Source: a virus. From it: 28,236 nt of DNA. The stretch spans positions 1 through 28,236 of IMG/VR virus record IMGVR_UViG_3300025168_000483; one strand, given 5' to 3'. This document shows positions 5,061 through 13,421 of the stretch, one piece after another; the first letter of the stretch is position 1, and the number at the start of each line of letters is the position of its first letter. A program made the translations under genes and the position numbers. The notes below the pieces were generated by a model. The model saw only the letters and a program-made list of their open reading frames with translations, was not told the DNA's origin and ran no database searches.

Positions 5061-6920
5061 TTATCTTGCTTTTATATATCCGTTATTTTTCATTCGTCTT
5101 GGTGGTATTGCTACTAGCTTGTCGTTTCTTTTAGCAGTAAATCCTTCTGACCTAGCCTTAGTATAGCCTATTAAATCAGCATCTTCTATTTTAGTAGTTT
5201 TTGATTCTCCTGTTGTAGTTTTAAAAATTCTTCTAGTCCAAAAATGGAAACATTGAGGTCCACCCTTGTAGAGCCAGATCGAATAAGTATCAGCTCCACC
5301 TTTACCAAAGCCTGGATTAACTGCTTTTGTAGTCATATTAATTATGTCCTCCTTTCTGTAAAGTTTATTTGCACCCATCATTTGTTGGCAAAACTTTCTT
5401 CTAGTTCCTGACCTATTATTTAGAAAACCATCTTTTTCATAAACATAACGAACTCTAAAGTAATCACCAGTCTTTTTAGATACACCATCTTGTTCTGACT
5501 TACGACTTGGAATAGCTGTACCAGTTGAAGCTAACTCAATCTTTTCATCCACTAGTTTATTTAAAACTTCTTCAAAGTCAAAATCTTGATGCTCTCCATC
5601 TACAATTTCTTCTTCTACTAATTCCCAATCTTCAGGCATATCTTCACCACACTCATCAATGAACGCATCTAAGGCCGTATATTCAGTCATCTTAGTAAAG
5701 TCCTCATCAACTACTACATCTTCCTTTAGAGGTGCTAATCCGAGCTCCTCACGTATCTCATCCTGTGTCATTACAGCCGCCAAGTCTTGATTCGTAAATC
5801 TTGTCGTTATTGGTTTAAGTTGCTCAAATCTTACAGGCATATCCATATTGTTTACTGTAAAGATTTTTTTAAGGACTTTCAAGATATGCTCTTGAAATGG
5901 CTTGACCACCGTATTGCTGTAGAAATTCGCTGCCGAGTTCAATTCGTCTGCATTGTTTCCCAAACCACTATCACTCTTAATTCCCATTAAAATCGGACTC
6001 GTCACACGATGCCCTGTTAAAATGTTTTGAACCAAAAGCTCTTGGAGTGCAAGGTACTGTTTATCGAGATCTGAAGGACTTATAGCTGTTATCTCAGGGG
6101 TTCTTGTCTTATCGTCTGAGAACGTTAATATGAATTTCCCTGCGTTGTCAGCGCCCGTGAATTTAGCCGCTAAACTTTGTTCTATTTGAAAACGCTCCTC
6201 CTGTGTCGGCACTCCATTCGCAAAGGATATTAGGAACGACCCCGAGAATCCTGCCGAGATATTATTAAGGTGAAATTCCGCAACTCGCTGATCGACCAAC
6301 GCCCAGTTATTTGCAGCAACGTAATCAGGCGTATGGTATGCGTTCATATTAGGACTGTAAAGCCCTGTATAAAGTATTTGATTAGGTGAAGTCCTATCAT
6401 TAGTATTAAAGGCAGGAACTCTATAAGGTTTGTTTGCTCTTGTATTTGACCAATCTGCTGAAACATAATAGCCTTCAACTTTTCCTAGTTCGTTTGGTTT
6501 TTCTGCTCTAATCTTGTCTACTCCGATATGGTAGATTTCAGCGATTTGAGTCCTGTCTTGACTCCATACTACGTTCAAGGCAAACGCTCCCTGTAGCTTA
6601 AAGTCAAAAGATATTTTTTTGATTACTTCTTGTAGTGTTTCACTACTGTTAGCTGAATTAAAGAATTTCTTTAATTTAACAACTGCTTCCAAATCTCTTT
6701 CTTCTTCATCTTCAATGACTATGTTCTCACCAGCAATCATCTCTGCTGTAGCGTTGATTATCGCCGCTTGTGTCGAGCTGTTGTAGTAAAGGTCAATTAA
6801 GAACTGAGGGTATAAATTTGCCCAGTCCTCAGTTCCGTAGTCTACCCAATGTTTTGAACGTGATTCAGATACTACTGGAGCTGTTGTTGTGCTTAAATTT
6901 ATTGAAAGTATATTTTCCAT
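5061..6920 (-). CDS. Portal protein with extra C-terminal domain
   Basis: A 619-residue protein. Residues 1 to about 400 are portal-like: an N-terminal SKHWVDYGTEDWANLYPQFL, a stem/clip region (FHLNNISAGFSGSFLISFAN) and a helical LQELLVQNILTGHRVTSPIL segment followed by NNADELNSAANFY. This is the usual order in SPP1/HK97-type portals of Bacteroidota phages. An acidic linker (about 415 to 470) leads to a distinct domain from about 489. That domain contains TRRKFCQQMM, LYRKEDIINM, NPGFGKGGADTYSIWLYKGG and QCFHFWTRR and ends in a basic tail. Portal proteins are usually 400 to 550 residues, so the last 130 residues are an addition. The gene lies at the far end of the structural block, about 14 kb from the terminase. 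Its place beside DUF6712 supports the call. Confidence 0.78.
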   Translation of the reverse strand: MENILSINLSTTTAPVVSESRSKHWVDYGTEDWANLYPQFLIDLYYNSSTQAAIINATAEMIAGENIVIEDEEERDLEAVVKLKKFFNSANSSETLQEVIKKISFDFKLQGAFALNVVWSQDRTQIAEIYHIGVDKIRAEKPNELGKVEGYYVSADWSNTRANKPYRVPAFNTNDRTSPNQILYTGLYSPNMNAYHTPDYVAANNWALVDQRVAEFHLNNISAGFSGSFLISFANGVPTQEERFQIEQSLAAKFTGADNAGKFILTFSDDKTRTPEITAISPSDLDKQYLALQELLVQNILTGHRVTSPILMGIKSDSGLGNNADELNSAANFYSNTVVKPFQEHILKVLKKIFTVNNMDMPVRFEQLKPITTRFTNQDLAAVMTQDEIREELGLAPLKEDVVVDEDFTKMTEYTALDAFIDECGEDMPEDWELVEEEIVDGEHQDFDFEEVLNKLVDEKIELASTGTAIPSRKSEQDGVSKKTGDYFRVRYVYEKDGFLNNRSGTRRKFCQQMMGANKLYRKEDIINMTTKAVNPGFGKGGADTYSIWLYKGGPQCFHFWTRRIFKTTTGESKTTKIEDADLIGYTKARSEGFTAKRNDKLVAIPPRRMKNNGYIKAR

Positions 6921-6923
6921 AGT

Positions 6924-7625
6924 TTATAAAGACGCAAGTCTAGTATTTAGTTTCGCTATTAAGTCAGCAGTGGAGATGTCGTATATTAGTATTTCTTCTA
7001 TTGTTCCATCAAAAGGGTCAGTGTCAGTTCTTCTTATCCCTATGGCATCAATATCAGCCGTTCCTGCAAGTGTTGGGGTTGTTCCTGTTTGCGCTACTCC
7101 ATTTTTCCATAAAGTTAAGACATTAGAAGATCTCGTTATAATTAAGTAATCATCACCAAACGTTCCTTCGTCTAAGTCTAAAGCTGTAGCAGATGAAGCA
7201 TCTATCTTGAGTGATATTCTTGTACTTGAAGTATATTTAAACAACTCGCCTCCTGTTGTGTTATCTGCTAAAAAAGTTCCTGCGTTTACAACAGATGGAT
7301 ATATCCTAAGCCCTATTGTGAAATCCCCTGATAATGATATTTGTGAGGTTGTTTGTAGGTTTTGTTGGTTAGCACTTACAAAAGTTAATGCCCCTGCTAC
7401 ATAGGTAGGTTGCTCTGAAGCTGTAGCTTGTACCATATCATGACTGTTATTAGAGCTATCTTCCCAAACAGAAACAGTTGGAACTAGCACTGGTGGAACA
7501 GGGTCTATGAAAGTAAGCCCTGCCTGGTTTTTATACCACGCTATCAAATTATCTATATTAGGGGGGACATATTCACCTATCGGTTTTAATGATGGTAAAC
7601 TCAAAGACTGTTTAAGAGCTAACAT
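6924..7625 (-). CDS. LamG/concanavalin-like virion appendage protein
   Basis: A 233-residue protein. An N-terminal linker of about 25 residues (possible virion anchor) is followed by NLIAWYKNQAGLTF and SVWEDSSNNSHDMVQ, which mark the start of a LamG-type jelly roll. Further signs are FTIGLRIYPS, LIITRSSNVLTLWKNGV and GTIEEILIYDISTADLIAKL, the last being the typical closing strands and helix. LamG domains bind glycans, so this is a candidate for host-surface adhesion by the virion. It lies between the portal gene (3 bases) and a small structural gene (1-base overlap), so it may be a capsid or neck decoration rather than a tail fibre. Confidence 0.6.
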   Translation of the reverse strand: MLALKQSLSLPSLKPIGEYVPPNIDNLIAWYKNQAGLTFIDPVPPVLVPTVSVWEDSSNNSHDMVQATASEQPTYVAGALTFVSANQQNLQTTSQISLSGDFTIGLRIYPSVVNAGTFLADNTTGGELFKYTSSTRISLKIDASSATALDLDEGTFGDDYLIITRSSNVLTLWKNGVAQTGTTPTLAGTADIDAIGIRRTDTDPFDGTIEEILIYDISTADLIAKLNTRLASL

Positions 7626-7909
7626 TATATAGGTTGTTCATAATAACATAAAGCTAAGCCGCTAGTCATTGTTATAGAATTGATATTTAAGAATATAGTT
7701 GTTCCTGCTGGGTAAGTTTGCACCAAATCTAGCACATCAGAACCTGCTGCTGCTGTTACATTTGCAGCAGTCATAACTGTTACTACTGATTCTATTGGAA
7801 AATGTGCGCAGTAATAATCTTTACCCGACATAGCTGTAGTCGTTACTACATCACATCTATTTTTTCCCATTTGCTCAGTCAAGAGCTGTTGTACATTTTC
7901 TATTGCCAT
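7625..7909 (-). CDS. Small structural protein, 94 residues
   Basis: No family was recognised. The protein is Ala/Thr/Val-rich with alternating hydrophobic residues (SVVTVMTAANVTAAAGSDVL, TTIFLNINSITMTSGLALCY), which suggests a compact beta fold. It has three Cys and no membrane segment. It stands between two appendage-like genes in the structural block, and its composition fits a virion decoration or fibre-base protein. The intergenic stretch before it is a T-rich tract. Confidence 0.5.
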   Translation of the reverse strand: MAIENVQQLLTEQMGKNRCDVVTTTAMSGKDYYCAHFPIESVVTVMTAANVTAAAGSDVLDLVQTYPAGTTIFLNINSITMTSGLALCYYEQPI

Positions 7910-7935
7910 TTTTTTATTTTTTTATTTTTTATTTT

Positions 7936-8688
7936 TTATGAGGTATATATATAGTTTTCTTCATTTATGTCTGCCGTAATACTGGCTGGAGTAGTAGAGC
8001 CACCACCAGAAAGCACTACTCCAGGATTTGTTATATAACCACTTCCTGCATAGGTAATTGTTACACTATTAACTGCACCCCCCGAAATAGTACAAGTTGC
8101 TGTAGCTACATGACCAGTTGCAGATGCGTCTATCGTAATAGTTGGAGCAGTTGTATATGCTGCCCCACCAAAGTGAATAGTTAATGTCTGCACTCTTTTT
8201 GCACTTTGAATGTATTGTACTTCTTGTCCAGTTTTAACATCTTCTGCTAAATAGAGCTGTCCAATATCTACAAGCCCTTGTACTATTCCATTATCATCAC
8301 TCGCAGGAATTAATACATCTATTTCTGTTGCTGGCCAGTTAGGATATGCCGATTCAGGCACAATACCAGGACCTCCACCACCACTTGGAACTTCATTAAC
8401 CCAGCTTACTTCATACACTTCGTATTTGTAATAACCTGCTGGAATCAAAGCAACTTCACCAGTATATCTAACAGGCGTAGCATCATATTTAAACTTCATT
8501 TCAGTATATCTGCTTTCTATTGCAGCACCACTATTAATATTAGGATAACAATAAAAAACTTCACCGCTCAGGTTATTAGAGAATTTTACTAAAAACCTTA
8601 TTCTAGTTTTTACAACACTTACATTTATCCTATTTTCTTCCGTAGAAATAAATGCGTCAAAGTCAGTTTTATAGGTTGCTTGTATCAT
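7936..8688 (-). CDS. Structural protein with GSGY-type beta repeats
   Basis: A 250-residue protein. Residues 1 to about 105 are a beta-rich N-terminal domain (IRFLVKFSNNLSGEVFYCYP, YTGEVALIPAGYYKYEVYEV), a layout common in proteins of Bacteroidota phage heads. After a Gly/Pro linker (PSGGGGPG) comes a middle region, then a C-terminal domain with YTTAPTITIDASATGHVATA, ISGGAVNSVTITYAGSGYIT and NPGVVLSGGGS. The GSGY...P.V...GGG motif occurs in many virion appendage proteins. It lies after the terminator at 8736..8756 and the late-motif site at 8693..8710, so it may start a separate transcript. Role: probably virion decoration or adhesion. Confidence 0.5.
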   Translation of the reverse strand: MIQATYKTDFDAFISTEENRINVSVVKTRIRFLVKFSNNLSGEVFYCYPNINSGAAIESRYTEMKFKYDATPVRYTGEVALIPAGYYKYEVYEVSWVNEVPSGGGGPGIVPESAYPNWPATEIDVLIPASDDNGIVQGLVDIGQLYLAEDVKTGQEVQYIQSAKRVQTLTIHFGGAAYTTAPTITIDASATGHVATATCTISGGAVNSVTITYAGSGYITNPGVVLSGGGSTTPASITADINEENYIYTS

Positions 8689-8692
8689 CTAC

Positions 8693-8710
8693 TATATAAG
8701 AGAAAAAGTC
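8693..8710 (-). promoter_or_regulatory. Candidate late promoter motif (GACTTTTTCTCTTATATA)
   Basis: The minus strand reads GACTTTTTCTCTTATATA, 4 bases upstream of the start at 8688 and just after a terminator. It shares GACTTTT-CT.TTATAT with the site at 20861..20876, and TCTCTTATAT with 11039..11055 and 11797..11812. The link to the phage sigma factor is hypothetical, and so short a leader argues for caution. Confidence 0.3.
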
Positions 8711-8735
8711 TTTATTTATTTGCTTATCAAAGAAA

Positions 8736-8756
8736 AGAGCAGCTAAAAGCTGCCCT
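8736..8756 (-). terminator. Intrinsic terminator after tail tube gene
   Basis: On the minus strand a 9-bp stem (AGGGCAGCT / AGCTGCTCT, one G-U pair) closes a UUU loop and is followed by UUUCUUUG. It lies 28 bases after the stop of the putative tail tube gene. It probably isolates a very highly expressed gene from those downstream. Confidence 0.65.
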
Positions 8757-8783
8757 AATCAAAGAATATATGAAAACTACTAA

Positions 8784-9365
8784 TTAAGATGTAACGATTG
8801 TTCCCATTGTAAATGCTGTATTGTCAAACGGGACTGTCGTATAATCTGCAACCATACTGAACGGATTTGCCTCCATTCCATCCCATGTAAGGGTGTAACC
8901 GTTTCTGTCCCCGAAAGCACTTCCAGATTCAGCCGTACCTGCATTTAATGACATAGCATTCTGAACACCCATACAAGTAATTATATCGTGTCCATTTGCT
9001 AACTGAGCATTTAACTGACAGAAAATAACCAGTTGATTCTGGCCTAATGCTTTAATCTCGTTCTGATCTTCCTTGGTAAGTTTGTTAAGAACCATAGTAA
9101 CTCCTGGGTTGTAAAACAAGCTGCCGTTTTCTGTGTTTCCTGTAATAGTTTCAAGACAGTTTGTACTTCCTCTAGGAACAGCATATCTATAAAGAGTATT
9201 AGTACCCATTTCTATATCTGTTACTTCAGATGAAGCAATTACAATTCCTGTTCCGTTTGTAGGGGCAGTAAACTGGTCATAAACACCGAAGTAAACGTAT
9301 TTCACGCCCCCCGATATTCGATTACAGTCTAATCCACGTCCTTTTACTAATGATACGCAAGCCAT
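8784..9365 (-). CDS. Major tail (tube) protein, putative
   Basis: A 193-residue protein. It starts MACVSLVKGRGLDCNRISGG, followed by VKYVYFGVYDQF. It has an alternating beta pattern, with a central YNPGVTMVLNKLTKEDQNEIKAL helix and GHDIITCMGVQNAMSLNAGT, then GYTLTWDGMEANPF. This layout is typical of the single-domain tail tube proteins of Bacteroidota siphophages. The gene follows the major capsid gene and is flanked by terminators on both sides, which fits a very abundant product. The tape-measure gene supports a long tail. No sequence motif is diagnostic, so the call rests on pattern and position. Confidence 0.6.
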   Translation of the reverse strand: MACVSLVKGRGLDCNRISGGVKYVYFGVYDQFTAPTNGTGIVIASSEVTDIEMGTNTLYRYAVPRGSTNCLETITGNTENGSLFYNPGVTMVLNKLTKEDQNEIKALGQNQLVIFCQLNAQLANGHDIITCMGVQNAMSLNAGTAESGSAFGDRNGYTLTWDGMEANPFSMVADYTTVPFDNTAFTMGTIVTS

Positions 9366-9394
9366 ATTATTTTATTTTTAAAAAGTTAAAAAGT

Positions 9395-9414
9395 AGGGAG
9401 CTTTTACACTCCCT
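9395..9414 (-). terminator. Hairpin terminator after major capsid gene
   Basis: On the minus strand AGGGAG pairs with CTCCCT around an 8-base loop and is followed by ACUUUUUAACUUUUU. It lies 12 bases after the capsid stop codon. It may lower readthrough or protect the 3' end of the capsid mRNA. Confidence 0.55.
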
Positions 9415-9425
9415 TCTTTGTGTTA

Positions 9426-10334
9426 TTATGATTGTCTTACAATATCAGCTCCAGTTCCAGTTTGAACACCTGCTGAGTATCTAGCGACTAAACGCATATT
9501 ATCCGACCCATCGAGAGCAGCCATATCCATCAAAGTAATACGAGTAGCGTCCGAAATTAAATCGGTTCCGAAAAATAAGTTTGATTTTTGAGCTATTACT
9601 AATTCATTTTCTGCCATTCCGTTGCAAGGTGCAATTTTATAGCCTTCAAACATTGGTACGTAGTCTCCATTCATATTGTAAGCATTAACATATCCTAAAG
9701 TAGATACTGCTGAAATATAGTATTGGTAAGTTCTTTGACTCATATAAATATGTAAGTCCTCTTTACCTAAAGTAGTTGTAGGTATAGATGCTACTGCTCC
9801 TTGAAGCTCTCCAATAATTGTTGCTGCTGTATAAGCCCCTGCTGCTGCATCTTGTACTACTGTTGCATCAACTGCTGGTAAAAGTAAACCTGTTACAGCT
9901 CCTAAGAAGCCATTGAATTCACCTGCAACATTAGTTCCTGTCCAAATAGAATCTTCAGTTGCTTGTGCTATAATCTCACCCATATAAGAAATTACATAGT
10001 CATCAAAAGATGCTGGAGGTGGTGCGCCTGCACCTGCTCTCATTTGTAACGCTTCCCATGAGTCAAGTAATGTAGACTTGCAAAGGTCAAGGTTAATTTG
10101 TAGGTTCTTCGGTTCTAATACCTTTTCGGTTAAAGCAAGTGTTCCTGCTCCTGTAAAGTCGCACGTTGCGTCTGCAACTGCTGAGACAGTATTATTCATT
10201 GCCTGTATGTTAGATTTATATTTGATATTTTCTATCATAGTTAAGTAATCTAACGAGTTTGAAGCTTTTAATGCAGCGCTGATGTAAAATCCAGCGGCTT
10301 TCCCTGCAAAGTTTGAAGTCGTAGTAAACGCCAT
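9426..10334 (-). CDS. Major capsid protein
   Basis: A 302-residue protein without a signal or membrane segment. The sequence has the character of a HK97-fold capsid subunit: an extended N-terminus, a mixed alpha/beta core (LQINLDLCKSTLLDSWEALQ, SYMGEIIAQATEDSIWTGTN) and a domain with DLHIYMSQRTYQYYISAVST, NLFFGTDLISDATRI and MRLVARYSAGVQ. The WTG.N and FFGTDL..D segments are familiar from capsid proteins of Bacteroidota phages. It lies directly after the scaffold gene (25 bases) and an XkdF-type protease gene, the standard head-assembly order, and is followed by a terminator. Proteolytic maturation is possible since a protease is encoded. Confidence 0.82.
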   Translation of the reverse strand: MAFTTTSNFAGKAAGFYISAALKASNSLDYLTMIENIKYKSNIQAMNNTVSAVADATCDFTGAGTLALTEKVLEPKNLQINLDLCKSTLLDSWEALQMRAGAGAPPPASFDDYVISYMGEIIAQATEDSIWTGTNVAGEFNGFLGAVTGLLLPAVDATVVQDAAAGAYTAATIIGELQGAVASIPTTTLGKEDLHIYMSQRTYQYYISAVSTLGYVNAYNMNGDYVPMFEGYKIAPCNGMAENELVIAQKSNLFFGTDLISDATRITLMDMAALDGSDNMRLVARYSAGVQTGTGADIVRQS

Positions 10335-10359
10335 TTTTTTTGTTTTTTAAATTATTATT

Positions 10360-11013
10360 TTATTTGTATAGTTCGTATAAGAACTTTTCCTGCTTAGTCA
10401 TTCTTCTGAAATCTTGTGGTGTAGGAATAGGTCTTTCTGAGCTAAATTTGTTTGTATTTAAAGGAGCTTCAGCAGGTGATTCTGCTAATTCCGTTTTAAG
10501 TTTTTCATTTTCTGCTTTTAATTCTTCAACTGAAAATTCTTTTACTTCTGTAGTCTTGATAGACTTAGGGTTTGTAGTAGGAGCTTCTTCAGTCATTTCT
10601 TCAACATCATCATCACCACCTTCTTTAGACCTTTTAAGATCAGCGACAGCGTCCTCTAAGTTCTGAATACGCTTTTCCATTCCTTCCCAGTCTTCAACTA
10701 CAGCTAATTCTTCAGTAGCTTCAACTTCTTCAGATGCTTCTTCTTTTTCTTCCGTTTCGCTTTCCATTACCTCAGCAACTACTCCTTCTTCTTCAATTCT
10801 GAAAGTTAATCCGTCCTCAGTCTTGTACGTTCCAATCGGTAAAGGTATTGTCGTTCCGTCCTCTGTAAGAACGCTTGCGTCCACGCCTGCTTCTAAAGTT
10901 TCTGCTGTAGATACAACGATAGTACCATCTTCTAGTTTTGACTGCCAAGCGAGAGAAATTTCTTCGCCTTTATCAAGACCAAGTGCTACTAATATTTGCT
11001 TTTTTAAATCCAT
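10360..11013 (-). CDS. Head scaffolding protein, putative
   Basis: A 217-residue protein that is very acidic. The N-terminal half has short beta strands (TIVVSTAETLEAGV, GTYKTEDGLTFRI). Next are a Glu-rich stretch (about residues 85 to 105), a coiled coil (WEGMEKRIQNLEDAVADLKR), a second acidic linker and another coiled coil (VEELKAENEKLKTELAE). The basic C-terminus (DFRRMTKQEKFLYELYK) is a typical capsid-binding end of a scaffold. It sits between the protease and major capsid genes. Composition, coiled coils and position all fit a scaffold that is removed during maturation. Confidence 0.7.
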   Translation of the reverse strand: MDLKKQILVALGLDKGEEISLAWQSKLEDGTIVVSTAETLEAGVDASVLTEDGTTIPLPIGTYKTEDGLTFRIEEEGVVAEVMESETEEKEEASEEVEATEELAVVEDWEGMEKRIQNLEDAVADLKRSKEGGDDDVEEMTEEAPTTNPKSIKTTEVKEFSVEELKAENEKLKTELAESPAEAPLNTNKFSSERPIPTPQDFRRMTKQEKFLYELYK

Positions 11014-11038
11014 TGTTAAATTTTTTATAGTGAGTGTG

Positions 11039-11055
11039 TATAATATAAGAGAACT
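11039..11055 (-). promoter_or_regulatory. Candidate late promoter motif upstream of scaffold gene
   Basis: The minus strand reads AGTTCTCTTATATTATA, sharing TCTCTTATATTATA with the site at 11797..11812 upstream of the protease gene. It is 26 bases before the scaffold start and overlaps the 3' end of the protease gene. The repetition in structural-gene upstream regions is visible; promoter activity is inferred. Confidence 0.35.
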
Positions 11056-11779
11056 AACTGTTCTTTATTTGATTTTCATTTATTATCTCATTTAATGCTT
11101 CTAATATTTCTTGGTCTGTTGGAGTTGCATCTGACATCTTTTCCATCTTATCGGCAAAGTAGCCTTCGATTGAAAGTCCCTTTAATGAACCGCCTTTAAT
11201 CTTATTCCAGAGATCTTCATTGTCGATACGCATAGCAACCATCCAAGTTCCTTTAGGAAGTGAGAATCCGTACAGCGTACTCTTATCCATTTTAGGGTCG
11301 TCAATTATCCAAGACTCTACAGTTAAAACTCCTGATACTCTTTCTGAATGCTCCTCAGTTGCTTTATGGTGATTGTTGTTTTTTAAATAAAGTTCACTTG
11401 CTTTACGAACTGTCGATTTTGAAAAATAAACATAATAATCTTCTTGCGTATTGGGATTATGCCTGAATATTTGCTTATCGGGGATAAGGGCTGGCGAGAT
11501 TAACATTCTTTTGTCCTCATCTACTTTAGCAAAGGTCAAGTTGTTTTTCTCTTTACCAAAGAAAACAAAGTCCTGTTCGATTGCTGGAGCAGACACTAAA
11601 CTAATAGCATCTATTGCCAGCTCTTGTGAGTCTTCATCGATTACCAATTCAACAATAGAAGTGGTCTTCATTTCTTCATAAGAGGCGTTTGCATCTTCAC
11701 AATCTTGTAGAGTAGCATATTCACACTCTCCTGTTTCTCCCCATTTATAGTTTCCTTCAGAACATTCTTTACACGGCAT
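11054..11779 (-). CDS. XkdF-like prohead maturation protease
   Basis: A 241-residue protein. Residues 1 to 30 are a Cys-rich segment (CKECSEGNYKWGETGECEYA), as often seen ahead of the domain in Bacteroidota phages. The XkdF/Peptidase_S78_2-like domain follows: VELVIDEDSQELAIDAISLV and SAPAIEQDFVFFG, then FRHNPNTQEDYYVYFSKSTV, the His-rich NNNHHKATEEHSERVSGVLT, GFSLPKGTWMVAMRIDNEDL and GSLKGLSIEGYF. The His in the HHKATEEH region and the Ser in GLSIEGYF are in the expected order for a herpes/S78-type serine protease, but I cannot confirm catalysis. It lies upstream of the scaffold and capsid genes, as expected for a prohead protease. Confidence 0.8.
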   Translation of the reverse strand: MPCKECSEGNYKWGETGECEYATLQDCEDANASYEEMKTTSIVELVIDEDSQELAIDAISLVSAPAIEQDFVFFGKEKNNLTFAKVDEDKRMLISPALIPDKQIFRHNPNTQEDYYVYFSKSTVRKASELYLKNNNHHKATEEHSERVSGVLTVESWIIDDPKMDKSTLYGFSLPKGTWMVAMRIDNEDLWNKIKGGSLKGLSIEGYFADKMEKMSDATPTDQEILEALNEIINENQIKNS

Positions 11780-11796
11780 AATAATAGTCTTTGGTA

Positions 11797-11812
11797 TATA
11801 ATATAAGAGATT
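11797..11812 (-). promoter_or_regulatory. Candidate late promoter motif upstream of protease gene
   Basis: The minus strand reads AATCTCTTATATTATA, 18 bases upstream of the protease start, in the gap after the tape-measure gene. It shares a 14-base identity with 11039..11055. Confidence 0.35.
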
Positions 11813-11833
11813 AGTTTAAGTTTTATTTGATTT

Positions 11834-13411
11834 TTAGATTGTAGCTCTACGTCTTATAATTTCTAAACCATTTTGACTTGACGTGATGTCATCACTAACA
11901 ACGTAAGCCCTAGTTGGTTCTACAGCTTGACCACCTGTTAAGTCAAAAGACCCTGACATCATTTGAGGTGCAGGAGGGGTCGCTACTGCACCAACACCTC
12001 CAATACCACCAACACCACCACCACCACCACCACCAACATCTGTTTGCATAATAGAGTTGATATTAGCCATTCCTGCCGCTAGAGCTAATGCTGCTGAAGC
12101 AGGTCCGATAACTAATCCTGCTGGTGGAGGAACACCCATTCCTTGATTATATGCAGCTATTACAGATTGAAACATGTCAATAGTAGCTAAACCGATTTTT
12201 AGTTTCTTTTGTTTTTCTGCTAATTGCGCTCTTTTTCCTTCATACTTTTCTTCAATATCTTCAGTAGATTTTGCATTGGCTTCAGCTAATTCTATTTCTT
12301 TATTGTATTCTGCTTCTATTCTATTTCCTTGAGCTTCTAAATTGCTAGTAAGAAAGGCAATACTATTGGCAAGCATTTTCTCTTTAACTGCTTCTATGTT
12401 AGCTGCTAGTTCTTCTTCTCCTGCTAAGTCTTTATCTCTTTGTTTTTGCTTTTCTTCATTCCACTTATCATTTCTAGCAATCATTGCATCCCATTCTGCA
12501 TCATCAGAAGCTTGTTTTGCATCTTTATCTGCTTGTATCTCAGCCTTCTCCGTTTCTCTAAGTCCATTTAAAAAGTTCTGTAAGCTAATCTGTCTCCCTG
12601 CACTTTCTTGTCTTATATTTGCTAAGTTGATTTCCAGTTCAGCTAAAGCATCTAAATCTGCAGCCATAACTCCATCTGGTCCCAACATTTTATGTCTTTC
12701 GACTTCTAGTGCTACAGCTTCTTCTGCTAATTTAATTCTTTTATTTTCTAATTCAGTTTCTTTTGCAAACGCTGATACTGCCGCTTTCTCTCTTTCTACA
12801 TAACTTTTTGTAATATCTTCAGCAGCTAATTTCAACTTTTCAATATCTGCTACTGCTTGCGCTGTTTCTACATTTAATTCTCTTTGTGCATCTGCTAATT
12901 TTTGACTTGCTTGTGTTAAAGCTATCATTGCTGCTGTTTCTTCTACAATTTCAGCAGCAATACCACTAATAGCTGCTTTTGCTGCTGCTGCTGCTTCTGC
13001 CCATTTTCCTTGAAAGAATAAAGTAATAGCTTCTCCAAGCCCCCCTATCCTATCTAACACTACACTAATAGCTGAGCCTACTGTCTTGAATGCTGTTTCT
13101 AATACTTCTGCTCCTTTTTTAGTTCTTGTAAACCAAGTCACTAACGAACCAATAGCTACTATAAATGCACCGATACCTGTTGATATAAGCCCTGCCTTGA
13201 GACTACCGAACATAGCTTTTGCCATTGGTATAACTTTACCGAAAGCAGACTTAACACCATTCAAGGAAACTCCCATCAAAGTAAAGTTACCAATACTTTC
13301 TTTTGCTTCCTTGTTTACATCATCAAGGCTGTCTGCCATTTTATCAGTATCTTTGGTTACTGATTTTATGTTTGATTTGACTTCTAAATTTAATGTCTCC
13401 GTCTTTGCCAT
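11834..13411 (-). CDS. Tail tape measure protein
   Basis: A 525-residue protein. An N-terminal coiled-coil start (MAKTETLNLEVKSNIKSVTK) is followed by a hydrophobic segment at about residues 73 to 95 (LISTGIGAFIVAIGSLVTWF), as usual in tape measures. A long Ala/Glu/Lys-rich helical region with heptad patterns runs from about 140 to 420. A second hydrophobic Ala-rich part (GPASAALALAAGMANI) and a Gly run of seven precede the Pro-rich C-terminus. By the common rule of about 0.15 nm per residue, the tail would be near 80 nm. The seven Gly codons are all GGT (12014..12034), a tandem trinucleotide repeat. Its position between the baseplate-type genes and the head genes is unusual in order but fits a siphovirus. 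Confidence 0.85.
   Translation of the reverse strand: MAKTETLNLEVKSNIKSVTKDTDKMADSLDDVNKEAKESIGNFTLMGVSLNGVKSAFGKVIPMAKAMFGSLKAGLISTGIGAFIVAIGSLVTWFTRTKKGAEVLETAFKTVGSAISVVLDRIGGLGEAITLFFQGKWAEAAAAAKAAISGIAAEIVEETAAMIALTQASQKLADAQRELNVETAQAVADIEKLKLAAEDITKSYVEREKAAVSAFAKETELENKRIKLAEEAVALEVERHKMLGPDGVMAADLDALAELEINLANIRQESAGRQISLQNFLNGLRETEKAEIQADKDAKQASDDAEWDAMIARNDKWNEEKQKQRDKDLAGEEELAANIEAVKEKMLANSIAFLTSNLEAQGNRIEAEYNKEIELAEANAKSTEDIEEKYEGKRAQLAEKQKKLKIGLATIDMFQSVIAAYNQGMGVPPPAGLVIGPASAALALAAGMANINSIMQTDVGGGGGGGVGGIGGVGAVATPPAPQMMSGSFDLTGGQAVEPTRAYVVSDDITSSQNGLEIIRRRATI
12014..12034. repeat. Trinucleotide repeat (ACC)7 inside tape measure gene
   Basis: Seven perfect ACC units on the plus strand encode seven Gly as GGT on the coding strand. 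It is a possible slippage site that would change linker length without shifting the frame. Confidence 0.9.
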
Positions 13412-13421
13412 AATCTTTATT

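Noticed and set aside
10340-10666. Plus-strand open frame of 108 codons, and similar frames at 20414..20806 and 13086..13442
   Set aside because: All are antisense to well-supported structural genes and their products look like reverse images of Glu/Lys/Asp-rich proteins.
12342-12803. Plus-strand open frame of 153 codons
   Set aside because: It lies fully inside the tape-measure gene on the other strand, and its Ser/Ala-rich low-complexity product mirrors the helical repeats of that gene.
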